Origin: Haliotis asinina
Lineage: Eukaryota > Mollusca > Gastropoda > Lepetellida > Haliotidae
Assembly (NCBI RefSeq): GCF_037392515.1
Contig: NC_090282.1
Span: forward strand, 27,947,554-28,011,553
DNA length: 64,000 bases
Reading direction: 5' to 3'
Of the stretch, positions 48,470-61,300 are shown in pieces; position 1 is the first letter of the stretch; each line of letters opens with the position of its first letter. A program made the translations under genes and the position numbers. Below the pieces are notes generated by a model. That model was not told where the DNA came from and did no database searches. It saw only the letters and a list, made by a program, of their open reading frames with translations.

Positions 48470-48521
48470 AAGAGCGAGCGTAGCGTTACGATTGTCTTCG
48501 CCACGTAGCTCTACGTTTCTT
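48470..48521. repeat. Foldback element (compact), last intron of D
   Basis: AAGAGCGAGCGTAGCG faces CTCTACGTTTCTTTT; a weaker hairpin than the one in B. Confidence 0.5.
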
Positions 48522-49710
48522 TTGTCGAAAGAGCTCGCAGTGTAACATTGTAATAGTAATGTCGGAAATAGAAGAAAAACCCTGATGTTTCACGTTTATC
48601 TCTACAATTCATGTAGTTGATATGCCAAATTGTGAAATATCTGTTAAAATAGGTTCGGCCTAGAAAACGACTTTACTGAGGAAAGACGAGAAATGAGTGC
48701 AGAAATGAACAATGCGAATTTTTTGGAACAGACCATGGCTTTGTGCAAATTATTGTCCGATGATCTTGTATTACAAAGGGCACTATTTAAATGTCCATTT
48801 TAAAATTACACTTATCTTCATTACAAACGATAGCTGTCTGAAAAATAACTGTAATGCTGAAACTATTCAAGATGTAAATACCAAGGAGTCTCACTATCAC
48901 TGAAAAAATAAAAGTAGGAGGAGTCGCCTCAGAAGCAAAACCTGGAGAGGTGAAGCAGACGATAGTTGGGGTCGGGCTGGGGATACAGATATCAGCGAAG
49001 ATCTGATAGTACTATAGGGGAATTACAGAAAGGAAGTACACGACATGTCCCCATCATATAATAACAATGCCCAGTCTTCGGGTGGTCATGCCACTTATAT
49101 TTTGAGACATATAATATGATGATTTTCTATGGGTACGATGTATAATACTGTTTTAGACATATTAAAATAAACTTCATAGAAGAAAGACACATAAGACGTT
49201 AATGTTAGATGAGACATATTCAACACGAAAAAGCACAAAATATCTTTGAGATGACCCCCGTGCCCGTAAGAATCGTATGCATTTCATGCCATTTGAGGTG
49301 ATGGTCCGTCGTCATACCTGGCTGAGCGACCCATTTGCCACATATGGTCTGATCTGTTGTTTTCAGAAGCTAGTTATATTTTTCCTTAGTTTTGCCCGAT
49401 TTTGCGAGGAAACATGCTTTTCCTGGATATCCTCTTACGCACCCCACTAAATGGCCAGTTAGGACGACGTGAGTTATTTGACATACCCTATTTGTTGTTG
49501 TGTGGATATGAGGGACACAGATCTAGAAGAACAGCATAAAAACAGTTTTTTCTCTCTTTTTCCGACGGTACTGTGTGTTCCAGGGTAGACCAGGTGGTTG
49601 AGGCGTTCCTGTTGGCAATGGAGGACGACACCATCAACGGCACTGCCCTCACCATCAGAGCCAAAGAAGGTGTGAAGAAGATGACGCTGAAAATGGTCCC
49701 AGCCGAATAA

Positions 49711-51047
49711 TACCACGACACATACCATACATAGTCTCCTCTGAAATACGAAGCAATAGTGTTGAAAGTGTCTTTTCTTTAAAGAAATATTGAAATCTAT
49801 CACGTTTGATTTTGGGGTGCTTATTAGTGCTCAGATGAACAAAAACGAAAATGACGCGCATGTTCAAGTTTAACTGCCATCGTTTTTGTATGTTGTTGAA
49901 CGCCGCGTTTGGGAAATCCCAGCGGTATGACAGCTATCTTTAGATACTAGTAATCGCGTCTGGACCAGGCAATCCCCTTAGTCGCCATCTACGACAAGCA
50001 TGTGTTGCTGAAGGCCGACTCTGACCTGGATATTCAGAAATTGTAAGCGCCAAGCAGGTTTTCTTAGTTTTGCGTCATTTAAACAGATATAGCAGTTAAC
50101 ACGATATAGATGGGTCCAAATTTACCAATATGCAGAGCCTGGAATCTTTGTCATAAGGCAAACTGCACTAAAACTATGGGAGATATGAGTGATCGTTGAT
50201 ATTTTGTGAATAAACCAAATTACTACATCTTGTTTTGTCTCCACGTTTGGAAATACTTGCGACATGTACATGTTGACATTCAGTATTGGTTTGTCTGACA
50301 ACAATAATCTGAGGTTGAAATTGAATATCATAAAGAAACGCCAAAGTCCATTTTTAGCATTTAAAATGATTTACGAATTGTCATGTTACAATGATAGTGT
50401 ATATCATATAATTCAATATCATGCCACCCTTCATAATATTATAATAAAAGAGAAACTAACATAAAACGAAAAAAACTGACATGGGCCATTTTGATAAAAA
50501 ATACCTGACACCTGGTAATATATAAACAGTTACGAAACTGAGAAAACCCGAAGTGTATGACAATTTGTAAATGCATGAGTGTCTTGAAACATAACAGACC
50601 CCTATTTACGTGCAATATTATAGTCTACGAAACCTAACATTCATGTCAAAGACATTATTCAGGGGTGTTGGGGTAGCCATGCTGTTAGGTCGTTATATCG
50701 GGTTCAGTTGCTCTAATGGGTACAACTGGTGAAACCCATCTGTAGTGTTATTACCTTAGTGTTGGTAAAAGTGGCATATAAACCCGCACACTCCATAACT
50801 ATTCAATTTAACGCGAAAGGATCACGTTAACCGTACCAAATCCTGAGGTAATTATTTCACCGAAAGAGGGTCGAAACGGTACAGGGTCATAATCACGTGA
50901 CAGAGCTCACGCCAGGACTCAGTGACCAATGTTTCCGTCGTTACGTACATAGTGACACACAAGTGAACTGCAAGTGTCCCACGACCTCTAACCCTACTTT
51001 AACTATCCGTAGATGGCGCCCTTTATGTTGTAGCATACACAGACGTG

Positions 51048-51048
<1 letters not shown>
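49711..51048. other. Intergenic DNA after copy D
   Basis: No gene recognised. It aligns with 27721-29070. Confidence 0.6.
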
Positions 51049-51114
<66 letters not shown>

Positions 51115-51118
51115 ACAC

Positions 51119-51151
<33 letters not shown>

Positions 51152-51215
51152 CATATACACATACATACATACACGCACACATACACACACACATATATAC
51201 ACATATATATAACAT
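51049..51215. repeat. Compound (CA)n/(CATA)n microsatellite
   Basis: About 60 bp of pure CA, then CATA and mixed units. Long open frames on both strands here are artefacts of the repeat. Confidence 0.95.
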
Positions 51216-51589
51216 TTCCTTGGCTGTTTGTTACTAGACACATACACATAGATCAAATACATGTTGTTATCATCATGACCTACGCTAAGTAGTTTTTGCA
51301 ATGTCATTGTCGCGTTGAGTTTGGTATTTGTTTAACCTACTTGTGAATGTCATTATAACATTTTGAATAGAGGACATGTTACCAAAGTCACCTGTTTCGC
51401 AAGGTGAAATTAAAGGCGTTGTCAATTTGTTAGACATCTGTGACAGGAGCTTTTTGTCGAAGTGCGACATATGTGCAAGTTATCTTAATACGAAAGAGGG
51501 TAGTGTTGTTGTGAGCATTCGTACCTATGTATATAACGTTATATAAAATCTGTGCATTTTTGGGAATCAGTGCATTTTATGGTGCATGT

Positions 51590-51800
51590 TCATAAAGATA
51601 TCTCGTTAGAGCATCCGTCTGGAGAACGCAAGATCGCTATTTCGATCCCCAATCGTGTCATACCAAGAGACCTTGAAATATGGTACTTGTTGATTCCTGC
51701 CTGGCGCTCGGCTTTAATGAGTACAGGTGGACTCCGAGCATGAGTAAAGTATTCATGCTTGACTGCGGCATGGTTTCTCAGTGAGCTAACATTATATAGA
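51590..51800 (+). mobile_element. tRNA-derived SINE of a family widespread in molluscs
   Basis: The tRNA-like head has TCGTTAGAGCATCCG (A-box region, about 51603) and TTCGATCCC (B box, 51641-51649). The body follows with GTCATACCAAGAG, TATGGTACTTGTTG and GGCGCTCGGC, a combination I know from mollusc SINEs. Unit 1 lacks this segment. Confidence 0.65.
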
Positions 51801-52519
51801 ACTAGCGTAAGCCTGGGTTAGTGCAAGTAGTCACACGTACACAAGCATGCACGTCGTCATATGAGCGAAATATTCTGAAGTCCGACGTTAAAACTCATTT
51901 AATCTCACCCCTGGGGATTGACAATTTGTTCGTTTCACACAGTTTCTACGTGTATATGGTTTTACTTATACACGTGGCTTTGGAACGTGAAACGCACACA
52001 AGGATTGTTCAGCTATCACCTGCTGAAATGCTATAGTCAGATATCATCTGCTGAAGTGCTACAGCTCATTTACCTTGACTTGTCTGCATCTCTAAACACT
52101 GTGTAAAACAGCTCCGTAATGGAGGATCACAAATATACACGTCCCAGTTTCCGTATACATGTCGACAATGAAACATTGTTTACCGATATATTATGTGACT
52201 GACGCATATTAGTAAACCATACCTACCACGTTGCGAAAAGGCGAATTCCAAAGGCGAGGACCACTTTTTGTCCTTTTTCTCAGAAATGTACACATGCAGT
52301 ATATTGAAGAAGAATAATGTCAAAGTTCACTTATTAGCCAATGAAACACCATTACGAAGTACCACGTGGGTAGTAACATCAGTTACGAACGGTATCGTTC
52401 AGGCTACTAATTGACGTGAAAAATGAAGTGCTAAGGGACAATCAACACCGTCAGACGCATATCATGACAAGCACAGGTTGTAACTTGGGATTATATTGTC
52501 TTAGTAAAGTACAAATACT

Positions 52520-52640
52520 GTATTTTTTGTAGTTGAGTCCCATCCGGGATTAGAACCCACACCCGCAGAGTCAGGCACCTAATCGCCAGCACACAAAGTC
52601 GGACAACGGATAGCCTAGACTGCGGACTTTGTGCACCCCA
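52520..52640 (-). mobile_element. tRNA-derived SINE, minus strand
   Basis: The reverse complement holds GGTTCTAATCC (B box, 52547-52557), preceded by GTGCCTGACTCTGCGGGTG and followed by GGATGGGACTCAACTAC and an A-rich tail. Same family as the one nested in the MITE of copies A and C. Confidence 0.65.
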
Positions 52641-52741
52641 ATCACGTGTTAATTGGCACGGCTCCCACGGCAGAAAGCTGTGATTACACAATACCATTTA
52701 TAAAGTGCTGAACTGTGACAAATGTTAAATTTCTGTACTTA

Positions 52742-53252
52742 TCAGAGAGGTACACAAAGTCCTCAATCTAGACTACCCGGTTAGGACTCGACTAAAATAT
52801 ACTAGAATGTGTACTTTACGAAGAAAGTGTAACCCCAAACATAAATTAGGTTATATTTCACCACTTTCTGAAAGGCATTTTGTAAACGAGCATATGGGTG
52901 GCTGAACATCAGTGGTAAGCCGGGTGACTGAACCTATTTTCAATGTAATCTGCTAGACTATTGATTTCTTTAGTTCTTTATCAAATTCACTTAATCCCTA
53001 CATATACGATGCTCCTCAGTGAATTCCTAATATCTCACTCGTCTGCTTCACACGAGTTTGTGAACTGAGCTGAATCCGCAATGAATAAATTGTTTAATAG
53101 AAGGTCGATTAAGTATAATATACACAATGAAGTCTCTCTCATTAACCGGAAAATTCAGAATTGAAGTTAGGTTTGGCCGGTCAGTATCGGGAGCTAAAAG
53201 GTCCTTCCTCACCTCTGTTCGTGAACTGAAGGAAGACGGCGGTGGCATTGCT
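52742..53252. other. Unique DNA right of the duplicated block
   Basis: No gene, RNA or repeat family recognised. An open frame starting at 53127 runs into the 75-bp repeats. Confidence 0.5.
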
Positions 53253-53480
53253 AAGAAGATCCTGGAGTCCAAAGGGTTAAGTGATACATCTACAACAGGA
53301 AAACCGGCTTCAGCAGTGCATAATGTTAAGAAGATTCTGGAGTCCAGAGGATTAACTGATACATCTACACAAGGATAACCGGCTTCAGCAGTGGATAATG
53401 TTAAGAAGATTCTGGAGTCCAGAGGATTAACTGATACACCCACACAAGGATAACCGGTTTCAGCAGTGGGCGATGTTAAG
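53253..53480. repeat. 75-bp tandem repeat, about 3 copies
   Basis: Starts at 53253, 53328 and 53403; each contains AAGAAGATTCTGGAGTCC and ACTGATACATCTACA. The period is 25 codons. The + strand reads KKILESRGLTDTSTQG-like repeats, with stops in the later copies; the minus strand stays open for 131 codons (53443-53048). Origin unknown; it may be a small minisatellite or the remnant of a repetitive gene. Confidence 0.8.
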
Positions 53481-54339
53481 GAGATGCATACTGCAGATGT
53501 TTGAAAGTGATTTTGTGCCCACCCGTCAATCCCTTGGCGTGCGATATGAGAAAAGTAAGGGAAACATATCCGTTGTTAATCTGATTTCTGTGTTTTATCC
53601 TCACCGTTAGTTCTGACCTGTCGCACCAGTCATACTTTCATAGAATCATCAGTACATAACTTTTTGTGCACAAAAGTCCCAGTAAACTCTAGTATATGAA
53701 AGAAAAAGACTTTAGAATATCTGGCAGCGAACGTTTCCAGTGACTTAGCTGCGGGAGATATGGTGGTTTATTACCCTGAAGATATATCTGTCGAATAGCC
53801 AAAGGACACGAAACCATGTAGGCCGATTTGCCAGGGTGTACGAAGAGTACACCCTGTCATATATCTGTCACGTGACACACAATACAGGTCGTACAAATGA
53901 TCATGACTTTTACCTTAGATGGAACGTGGCTGCCCAACGGCTGAAGTTGGCGTATACAATTATGAGTATAAACAGAGTAATAAAATTGTCACCATATTTT
54001 TTTATTTGTTTGTGTCAAAAAGTATATTGATGGATTGGTGTTTCTGTCTGTCACTTGTCATTTAACAAATGATCAAATTCGATCATTATTTTTACCATGA
54101 GCGTTATCTCCCTTTATGACAGTTTAAGAACTAGCATGGCGAAACGTTTTCGGTCTCATTCTTCTGAATATTGAATGTTGTGGTTTAGAGATAAACTAAG
54201 TTAAAAGATCTTAAGGGCCATAAATTCGTGACACCGTGTTTTGAAAGGGACTGTAAGACCATCGTAAATTCCGTATTTCCCGAGGCGTCCCGTACACCTT
54301 TTCAAAACGTTTTGTAACTAATAATGTTCAGTGCCTTTT
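53481..54339. other. Intergenic DNA upstream of copy E
   Basis: Nothing recognisable. AT-rich with no coding signal. Confidence 0.5.
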
Positions 54340-54561
54340 GCCTAGTATTTAGAGCACGACAGTCCAAAGTTTAAAATCCCGAGATGTGGACTCCATATCG
54401 CGAAAGACTATATATGCACAAACACAACCGGCAACGTACTGAATAATAATTACTGTTACTGGGTCTGGATGAATGCTGCGTAAAAAACGCTAGCGTTCAT
54501 ACACAGTATTTGAACTCCTGTCTCACTGCCCGAACTAAAAGCCAAGCATTAGCAGGTCAAG
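54340..54561 (+). promoter_or_regulatory. Promoter and inferred 5' UTR exon of copy E
   Basis: TATA-like ACTATATATG is at 54408-54416. The inferred non-coding exon ends at 54561 with an ideal donor (AAG|GTGAGT), pairing with the acceptor at 55362. E lacks the GTGAGT seen just after the TATA box in the other copies, which argues that the later donor is the real one. Confidence 0.55.
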
Positions 54562-55378
54562 GTGAGTGATATTCTTTTGATGTTGACAGCAAACCCTGTG
54601 AATCCAACCCGTGAATTTCTCATTTTCTATTTCTCCAGTTGTGCTATAATCGGGAGGCTTTGTTTTCTAACTATTATGCTGGGGACGGAGCTCTGTAGAA
54701 GCTCTTGTGATGTTAGTGTGAGGCAGACAGAAGTAGTCTACCTACAAATCAAGATGGGTTTGAGCGAGGGTGCCGCATGTTGGTTGTGAAAAGTAGCGTC
54801 CCTTTGTTGATTTTAGTTCGAATCGCATTTTCACATCACTTGATCCTTGATCTGTGCACAGAAAGTCCATGTCATTAGTTATACCGATGAATGTCCAAGG
54901 GAATTCGGGAAGCATCACTTTGCTTTCCTCATGATATAACATGGCGCACCATGATACATCAGAAGTTGTCTTGAACGTAACGAGAGGCAAAAGTTATTCC
55001 AGTCTGATACAGGCTCCTACAGGTCATGCCAGCAGTATGTACGCGTACGAGCCCTTTCACGAAGTCCTGTTGCTAGTCACAATGTTTGACCCTATTTTGA
55101 GATAATAAGGGCAGTCACTGACGCAGTGAATATTTATTTTGTGCATAGTTCACATCAACGGGATAAAGATGTATATCAAAATTAAATATTACTTTTTATT
55201 TTGTACGATAGTTCAAATGTTTATGGTGCCTGGTTGTTTTCACTGTATTAGTTTTTCAGGTATGTGAAAATTTAACGTGTATTCAGCCCAACTTATTCAT
55301 GTCCACTTATTATAGTCTCGGTGCACAGAACAGTATGAATGTAGTATTGCTTCCACCTACAGCAAACCTGAAGTCGAC

Positions 55379-58300
55379 ATGCAGCTGAAGGATAAAGTAG
55401 TGTTCATCACTGGGGGTGCACAGGGATTTGGTAAAGCCATAGCTGAGGCAGTATTGAAGAAAGGGGCAAAGGTAAAGATGTTTACCGTACAGTTCATTAT
55501 GAAATGCTACCAAAGCAAAGGAGGTTCTTCGGTATTTTTGTAGATGCATTACATCATATCGCGTTATGTAGATAGGGGTGAGTGATTAAGTAAAGACATG
55601 AATATACTCTGCAGTAAACTCTTTTGAATGTATATATCACGGCTCTCAGAAGATGCAGGAAGAATACCAACAATGTATTAAAGTTCCTTTTGGTGTTCCA
55701 TTCGGAATTCCCACATTATTTTTGTTTCCAAGATACAAAAGTTTAATGGAGGTTTTCTCAGCCCTTTACATCCATGGGTTTTGCGTTTGAACCTACCATC
55801 CGATTTTAGAAATTATTGCGAGCAGCTAGAATATAACTTTATGTAGATTATTTTCTTTCAACAAGGATCTGAAGACAAAACGCATCTTGTGTGATACTGT
55901 ATTCCCAATTCCTGGCAGGTTTGTCTCGCAGATGTCAAGAGGGATCAAGGGGAGGCAACTGCCAAGGAACTACAAACTTCCAGCGGAGCTGATAATGTCT
56001 TCTTTGTAAAATGTGACGTGACTAATGTTGCCGAGTTTGAGGGTGAGATACTATCTGTTGTCGTTACCATGCTAGTGTCAGTTGCAGATGGGACTTCTGC
56101 ATATAAATGCTTGAATCTGGAGGCTCAGGCGCTCATGCTGTTGTTTCCTTGTTTGTGGTATTAGATATTAATCAAACTGTACTCCATAACATTTCCATAA
56201 TAGCATTGCTTTGACGACAGGAGATTTTTTACCCTTAAATGTTTCATTTATATTGGTTGACTTCAATAAATACATAGGTATATGCATGATGCATATATAC
56301 GTATATCTATGTATTTCTTTTGTCTAGATGCTTTCAAAGCTGCAGTCTCGAGATTTGGTCACGTTGACGTAATGTGCAACAATGCAGGCATAGTAGATGA
56401 ACGAATATGGGAAAAAGAGCTTGAAATAAATTTCGTAAGTGTTTGAATATTTGCGTCAAGAGAGTGTACTCTAATCTAATGCCATACATCTGTTCATAAG
56501 CCCAGAGAATTGTTGTGGTTTACGGTTTCCATACAGACAAGTGATCATTCCTGAAATTTGACAGTACATAGTAAAGGATTGTTTATTGTGAACTCGAGAC
56601 TGTCACCATTGTCTCTTCCTAAGGACTTTATGGTTATACTGTCTTCATTGCTGTCCGTGTTAAGACAGCTGTTGTGCGGGGCACTATGATGGCACTGAAT
56701 CACATGAGGAAGGATAAAGGAGGTAGAGGTGGCGTCATCATCAACACGGCGTCAATGGCAGGTACGAGGTGGTCATTTTTGTCTAGTAATGTCTGTTGCA
56801 CTGATCTGTGTATGGTGGAACGGTGTGAGTGAAGATGGAGGAGATGGGGAAGAGGAGTCCTCGCAAAAACGAAAATGACATAGTCATTCTTGTCCAGAAA
56901 TATTCATTTTACGGGACCGAGATTTGTGTATGCATCGCCAGCGGATGCAGAGATTAGGTCCATCTCGTCCCCAGCCTCTGCATCCACTGGCGATTGTACT
57001 CTAAATTAGCCATTATTAGAATCAGAAATGTTCTACAAACAAAATTCTAATACAATTACTTTGAATGTTTCGAGCCTTGCGTGCCCTCTCAGGTAGATTT
57101 TTTTCTTTTGCAACACTTCAATCACCCGTGAGGCCACAACCACTAACAATTTCAGCTGTTAAAATCTTGCTTGGTTTAAAAATGCAAAAAACTAAAAAAA
57201 ATAAATGGAAATGGGGATTATAAAACAATCCTTCACTTTTTTGCAGTGAAATATCATTCCTTGTGAGTGAAACGTCAAATAAGACAATCAGGATGCGTTA
57301 TCAGGATTCTTTCAGAATCAGCTTTTTATAATTATTCATGAGTTTATCGCCAACGTCGTCGCACACTGAACTGGTCCAGAATGGTTCTGTAGAGGAACCT
57401 CTGAAGTTGAATGGGTGGTAGTTGGCATTTTGACGTCAGTGTACGATATGTTTTTGTCACTTTTAAGTTTCATTTTGTTATTCCTTTTACCACCACAGCA
57501 AAAATAAGCTGGTTTCCGGAACACTGAAACCAAGAAGAAACGCCATGGAAACCAACATTTCCAGTTGGTTTCCAGGGAGTTTCCTACAGTTTCATTGTGG
57601 TTTCCATGCAACTGAAACTGCACCATTTCAGGATGGTTTCCAGTTCGTTTCATTACCCACTCCTCCAAGCGGGATCCAGTTGGTTTCCATGTACGAGTTT
57701 ATTGTAGGTTTCAACCTGGTTTCCATGTGTGAGTTTATTGTAGGTTTCAACCTGGTTTCCATGTATGAGTTTATTGTAGGTTTCAACCTGGTTTCCATGT
57801 ATGAGTTTACTGTAGGTTTCAACCTGGTTTCCGTGTTGTAGTTTCCAACCTAGTTTAATACCTAGTTTCCATGAACTGAAACTTGCTCGTGTCGGCCCTT
57901 TACCCGGTCCTCCGGAAAACAGGTTGTCTCACATGTAGCAAATCAGGTATTTTATACAATTGCATAATGGTAAAAGGCTCCAGGATGGCAAATAACAGAA
58001 TAAAACACAAATTCATTAAAAGTTTATTTATATTCAACAATTTGTTTGTACACAAATAATATTCGGAATATTCAAGTTAGTAAATGAAACAAAAGCAAGG
58101 GAATAATTAGCAGTGAGTACAGAATATTTTGCTTGAACACATCAATGTAGATCAGCCCATATCACTTGGCTTCCTAGTTTGAAAAATGTTAGCTCATTCC
58201 CCAAGAGAGGAAGAACTGTGTGCTTCTTCTCCTCCGGCCAATCAATCGTTTCACAGCCTTCCTGCTTTCCAGCTTCTGAAATTTGAAAAACAAACTATCA

Positions 58301-61300
58301 GTACAAACAATGATTCGTCAACGATATCCATGGCTAGAGAAAAGAAAACTGTCAAACATTGCTTGAGGTGAAATACACTGAACCCCATGTCCAAAAAGCG
58401 AAGAGCTCAAAAAGTATAAAATGAGCATTTGGCATCAAAAGTTTCAATCCCAGAACAGCCTATTGATATATGAGAGTGCAGAGACATGAAAAATTCTCCT
58501 TTGAAAGCCATAATTTATTTTCTGAATGTTACTTACAATGCACATTAGGTGTATAGAACTAGGACTTATCCGTTATTGTGAAAAGACATATTTTCTTAAC
58601 CAATAATATGCAGTCATTCAGGCAGACAAGCTATGAATATGGGGTCACAAGCATACACTGCAACATAATATGTGCTATTTAAAACTTTTTAAGCTGTAAC
58701 TTTCAAAGGATAAATTGCACTTTTTAAACAGTGTTCATTTTGAAATTCCTTGAATGTACATAGAAAGAATCCAAATTAACTTGATATTTTAAAGGATTCC
58801 TTTAAATTTTTAATCTGTGCAAGATGTACAATGACTAGAATACGTTTACTTACTCTGAACTTTTTGCCGTTCTTTGCGTACAAGCCGTGGGCCTCTGCTT
58901 TCCCCACACCTTCTTAAGAGATCCATCTTGTTCATCCAAACCCATCTGAAAAGACACATGTGCATGATGCATAACTATAAGTGAAACATGTTTCCAGTTG
59001 GAGGTTACAACAATAGTGACTGTGCCATTCATTTTTACTGATTCCTAGGATTTACATTATTTGATTATGTTGTATGTACATTATGTACTGGACGGTTCAG
59101 GTTATACATACCTTTTGTATGTCAAAATGAGTTGGTCCTGGCTGCCTTCTTCAGAATTTCCAACACTGCCCTCCTTTAAGCTGGAAACGTAGAAATGCAT
59201 CGATTAAAAAACAGGAACTTGTCATATTGCACTCTTGATAACAATAAAGTGTCGAATAAAAAGAATAAATATCAATTTGCAAAGTGTAGATTATGCTAGA
59301 TGAAAAGAATCCAGGTCAACAAATTCATATACTATTTTGGGTTGGCAATCCATCATTGTATACCCATATATTCTTTATGTCAAAAACTCTTCGCAACCTT
59401 TTCTGTGGGCCTAACACAATCTACAATTCTTCATTCAGGGTTCGTTAAATCTTGATATGATAAGCATAACACTACTTACATCAGATGGCAAACCTAAATT
59501 ATCTCATAAATCAATGATATAAACATATTCAACATTAGTTTGAAAACATTGTGAAATTTCATTTTTGAAATTTCACTCAAACAATGCACCAAATCTGGTC
59601 TGAGAATCACTAACCTATAAATGCAAAATGACACTCTATCCCCAACTACATTGTTTTCAAAGGTGCAAATATCAAAAGCAATATGAAAAGGATTTCTTAA
59701 ATAAATATTCGTATTTATAAATACGTTTGAAGTTACTGTGAGTCGTAACAAGCACATTAGCAAGAATAGACTAGAGATATTTGTGATTTATTTTCTTCTT
59801 GCAACGATAATTTTTCATTCATTAACACAATGAACCATTTTAATCGTGTGTGAGCTGATCCAAATCACAGTAATATTGAGTTCTTGAATCAACTGTGTGA
59901 AGGAAGCCATCTCTCTTGCTAAGAATTCAACACGCATTTGTTTACAGAGGTTCATCAAGTCTAAACTTTCATATGTATTGTGGTAGTTACTTATTTACGT
60001 TAAACATTACGAATAACATGAGCTATTGCTTATTTCAAGAAAATAACACTGTACCTGACCAGATCGTGGAATGTTCCTTTTCTCCCGCTGCGATCGACGA
60101 CTGCTGCTGTTCTCAATTTTTCATGTAACCGAATCTCCAAAGCTTCTATTGTAAATCTCATTGCCAGTCTCTTGAATCAGATAACACGGGCAAACGTAGG
60201 AATACTGCATTGTGTTGACTTCCTTGTTGTCGTTACTGGACATACCGGTTGAGAACTGCTTTCAAAATAGTCGTCTCAAAACAACTTGGGATCAAGTGAC
60301 AAAATGGCGGCAAGTGTGCGTTGGGGCATTGTGGGTAATAACAAATACCTGATCCTTTTTCGATTGGCAGGCATGAAATCCTTCTCTGACCCAATTACGA
60401 TGTGATTTTAAGACAAAGACTGAAAACGACCACTTCAGTACATTAAACTGTTGCTTTTATAAAATGTCACGACTTCGCGTGCCCATGGATTACCGAGTCA
60501 TTACTTCCGGTTTCGTCTGTCAACACCTGACTCAGGTAAGTTCCATTGTTTTTACAGCTAGCTAATTTTGATAATAGAACCTGTTAAGTGGGGACTGCCC
60601 CAATGAAGCCGACACACGAACCCCGACACACTAATGACCTGACACTGATTAATTGTCAAGTATTTGAACTCAGTGTCAAAGTATTACAACTATAAATGCT
60701 TTTAATGCTAAACTTCACGCACTGCCTCAGTTTATTGTATAATTCACGTATATTCTGGATATTAAGAAATACCATCATGTAAGTACCGAACTGACAATTG
60801 TTTTAATGACTTATACTAATCTTCCTAAATGCTTATACTCTTTCACATTCCTAGGAGTTGGCAGTCTATAGCCTGTTTTTTATATATTGCATCATTTACC
60901 TTTTAATTAATAATATATATCTGAACTACAGCTATTGCTAAAGTGGTTTTAATTTTACTTATTTTTATACAATATATTTACTGAAAGGAATACAAGCCCG
61001 TACACAACTCAATGATCCAATAAATTATAATTAATATATAATAAAAGTTTAAGCAATGTTCCTATGCAGAGTCAACTCACCTTTTATTCTTGTATATAGA
61101 TATCAGAGTTTAATTATTTCTTTTCAGATAAAGAAAGCGTCTGATCCTTAATTGGAGAAAGCAGACAACCGAAACCTGGACTTGCCTCATTCATCCCAAT
61201 CTAGAGAAACCAGACTAAGTGTGCCTCGCGCACATAGCTGGACAAAGGCCATTTATAGCCATTCGTCCTTTCACCATTTATATGTTTAGTACGGTTATTG

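Larger units (their letters stand above)
44150..49710 (+). pseudogene. HPGD-like: 15-hydroxyprostaglandin dehydrogenase-like SDR, copy D (probably broken)
   Basis: Recognisable coding exons: 44150-44242, 46289-46412, 46594-46700, 46860-about 46943 (damaged), 47208-47284, 47624-47769, 49584-49710. Compared with B, about 190 bp are missing from the end of exon 5 and the adjoining intron. The loss removes the codons for ASIAG, including catalytic Ser138, and the splice donor. Reading on gives a stop near 47075. A GT just after the break would leave the wrong phase for the next exon. All other exons keep open frames and good splice sites, and the last exon differs from B at only 3 of 127 bases, so the loss looks recent. 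Skipping the damaged exon would also shift the frame. Probable pseudogene, possibly still transcribed. Confidence 0.8.
29567..52741 (+). repeat. Tandem segmental duplication, unit 2 (copies C and D)
   Basis: It starts directly at the junction with sequence matching 5660 onward and stops at 52741, where CTGTACTTA is followed by unique sequence (TCAGAGAGG). Differences from unit 1 include absence of about 230 bp matching 6257-6490, a shorter intron 2 of C, a deletion in exon 5 of D, and extra copies of the 42-bp minisatellite. Confidence 0.9.

Noticed and set aside
50897-51307. Several open frames on both strands over the CA/CATA tract
   Set aside because: Simple-repeat artefacts.
57545-57841. 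Open frames with FNLVSMYEFIVG-type repeats
   Set aside because: They fall in the subterminal motif repeats of the CACTA-like element and reflect those repeats.
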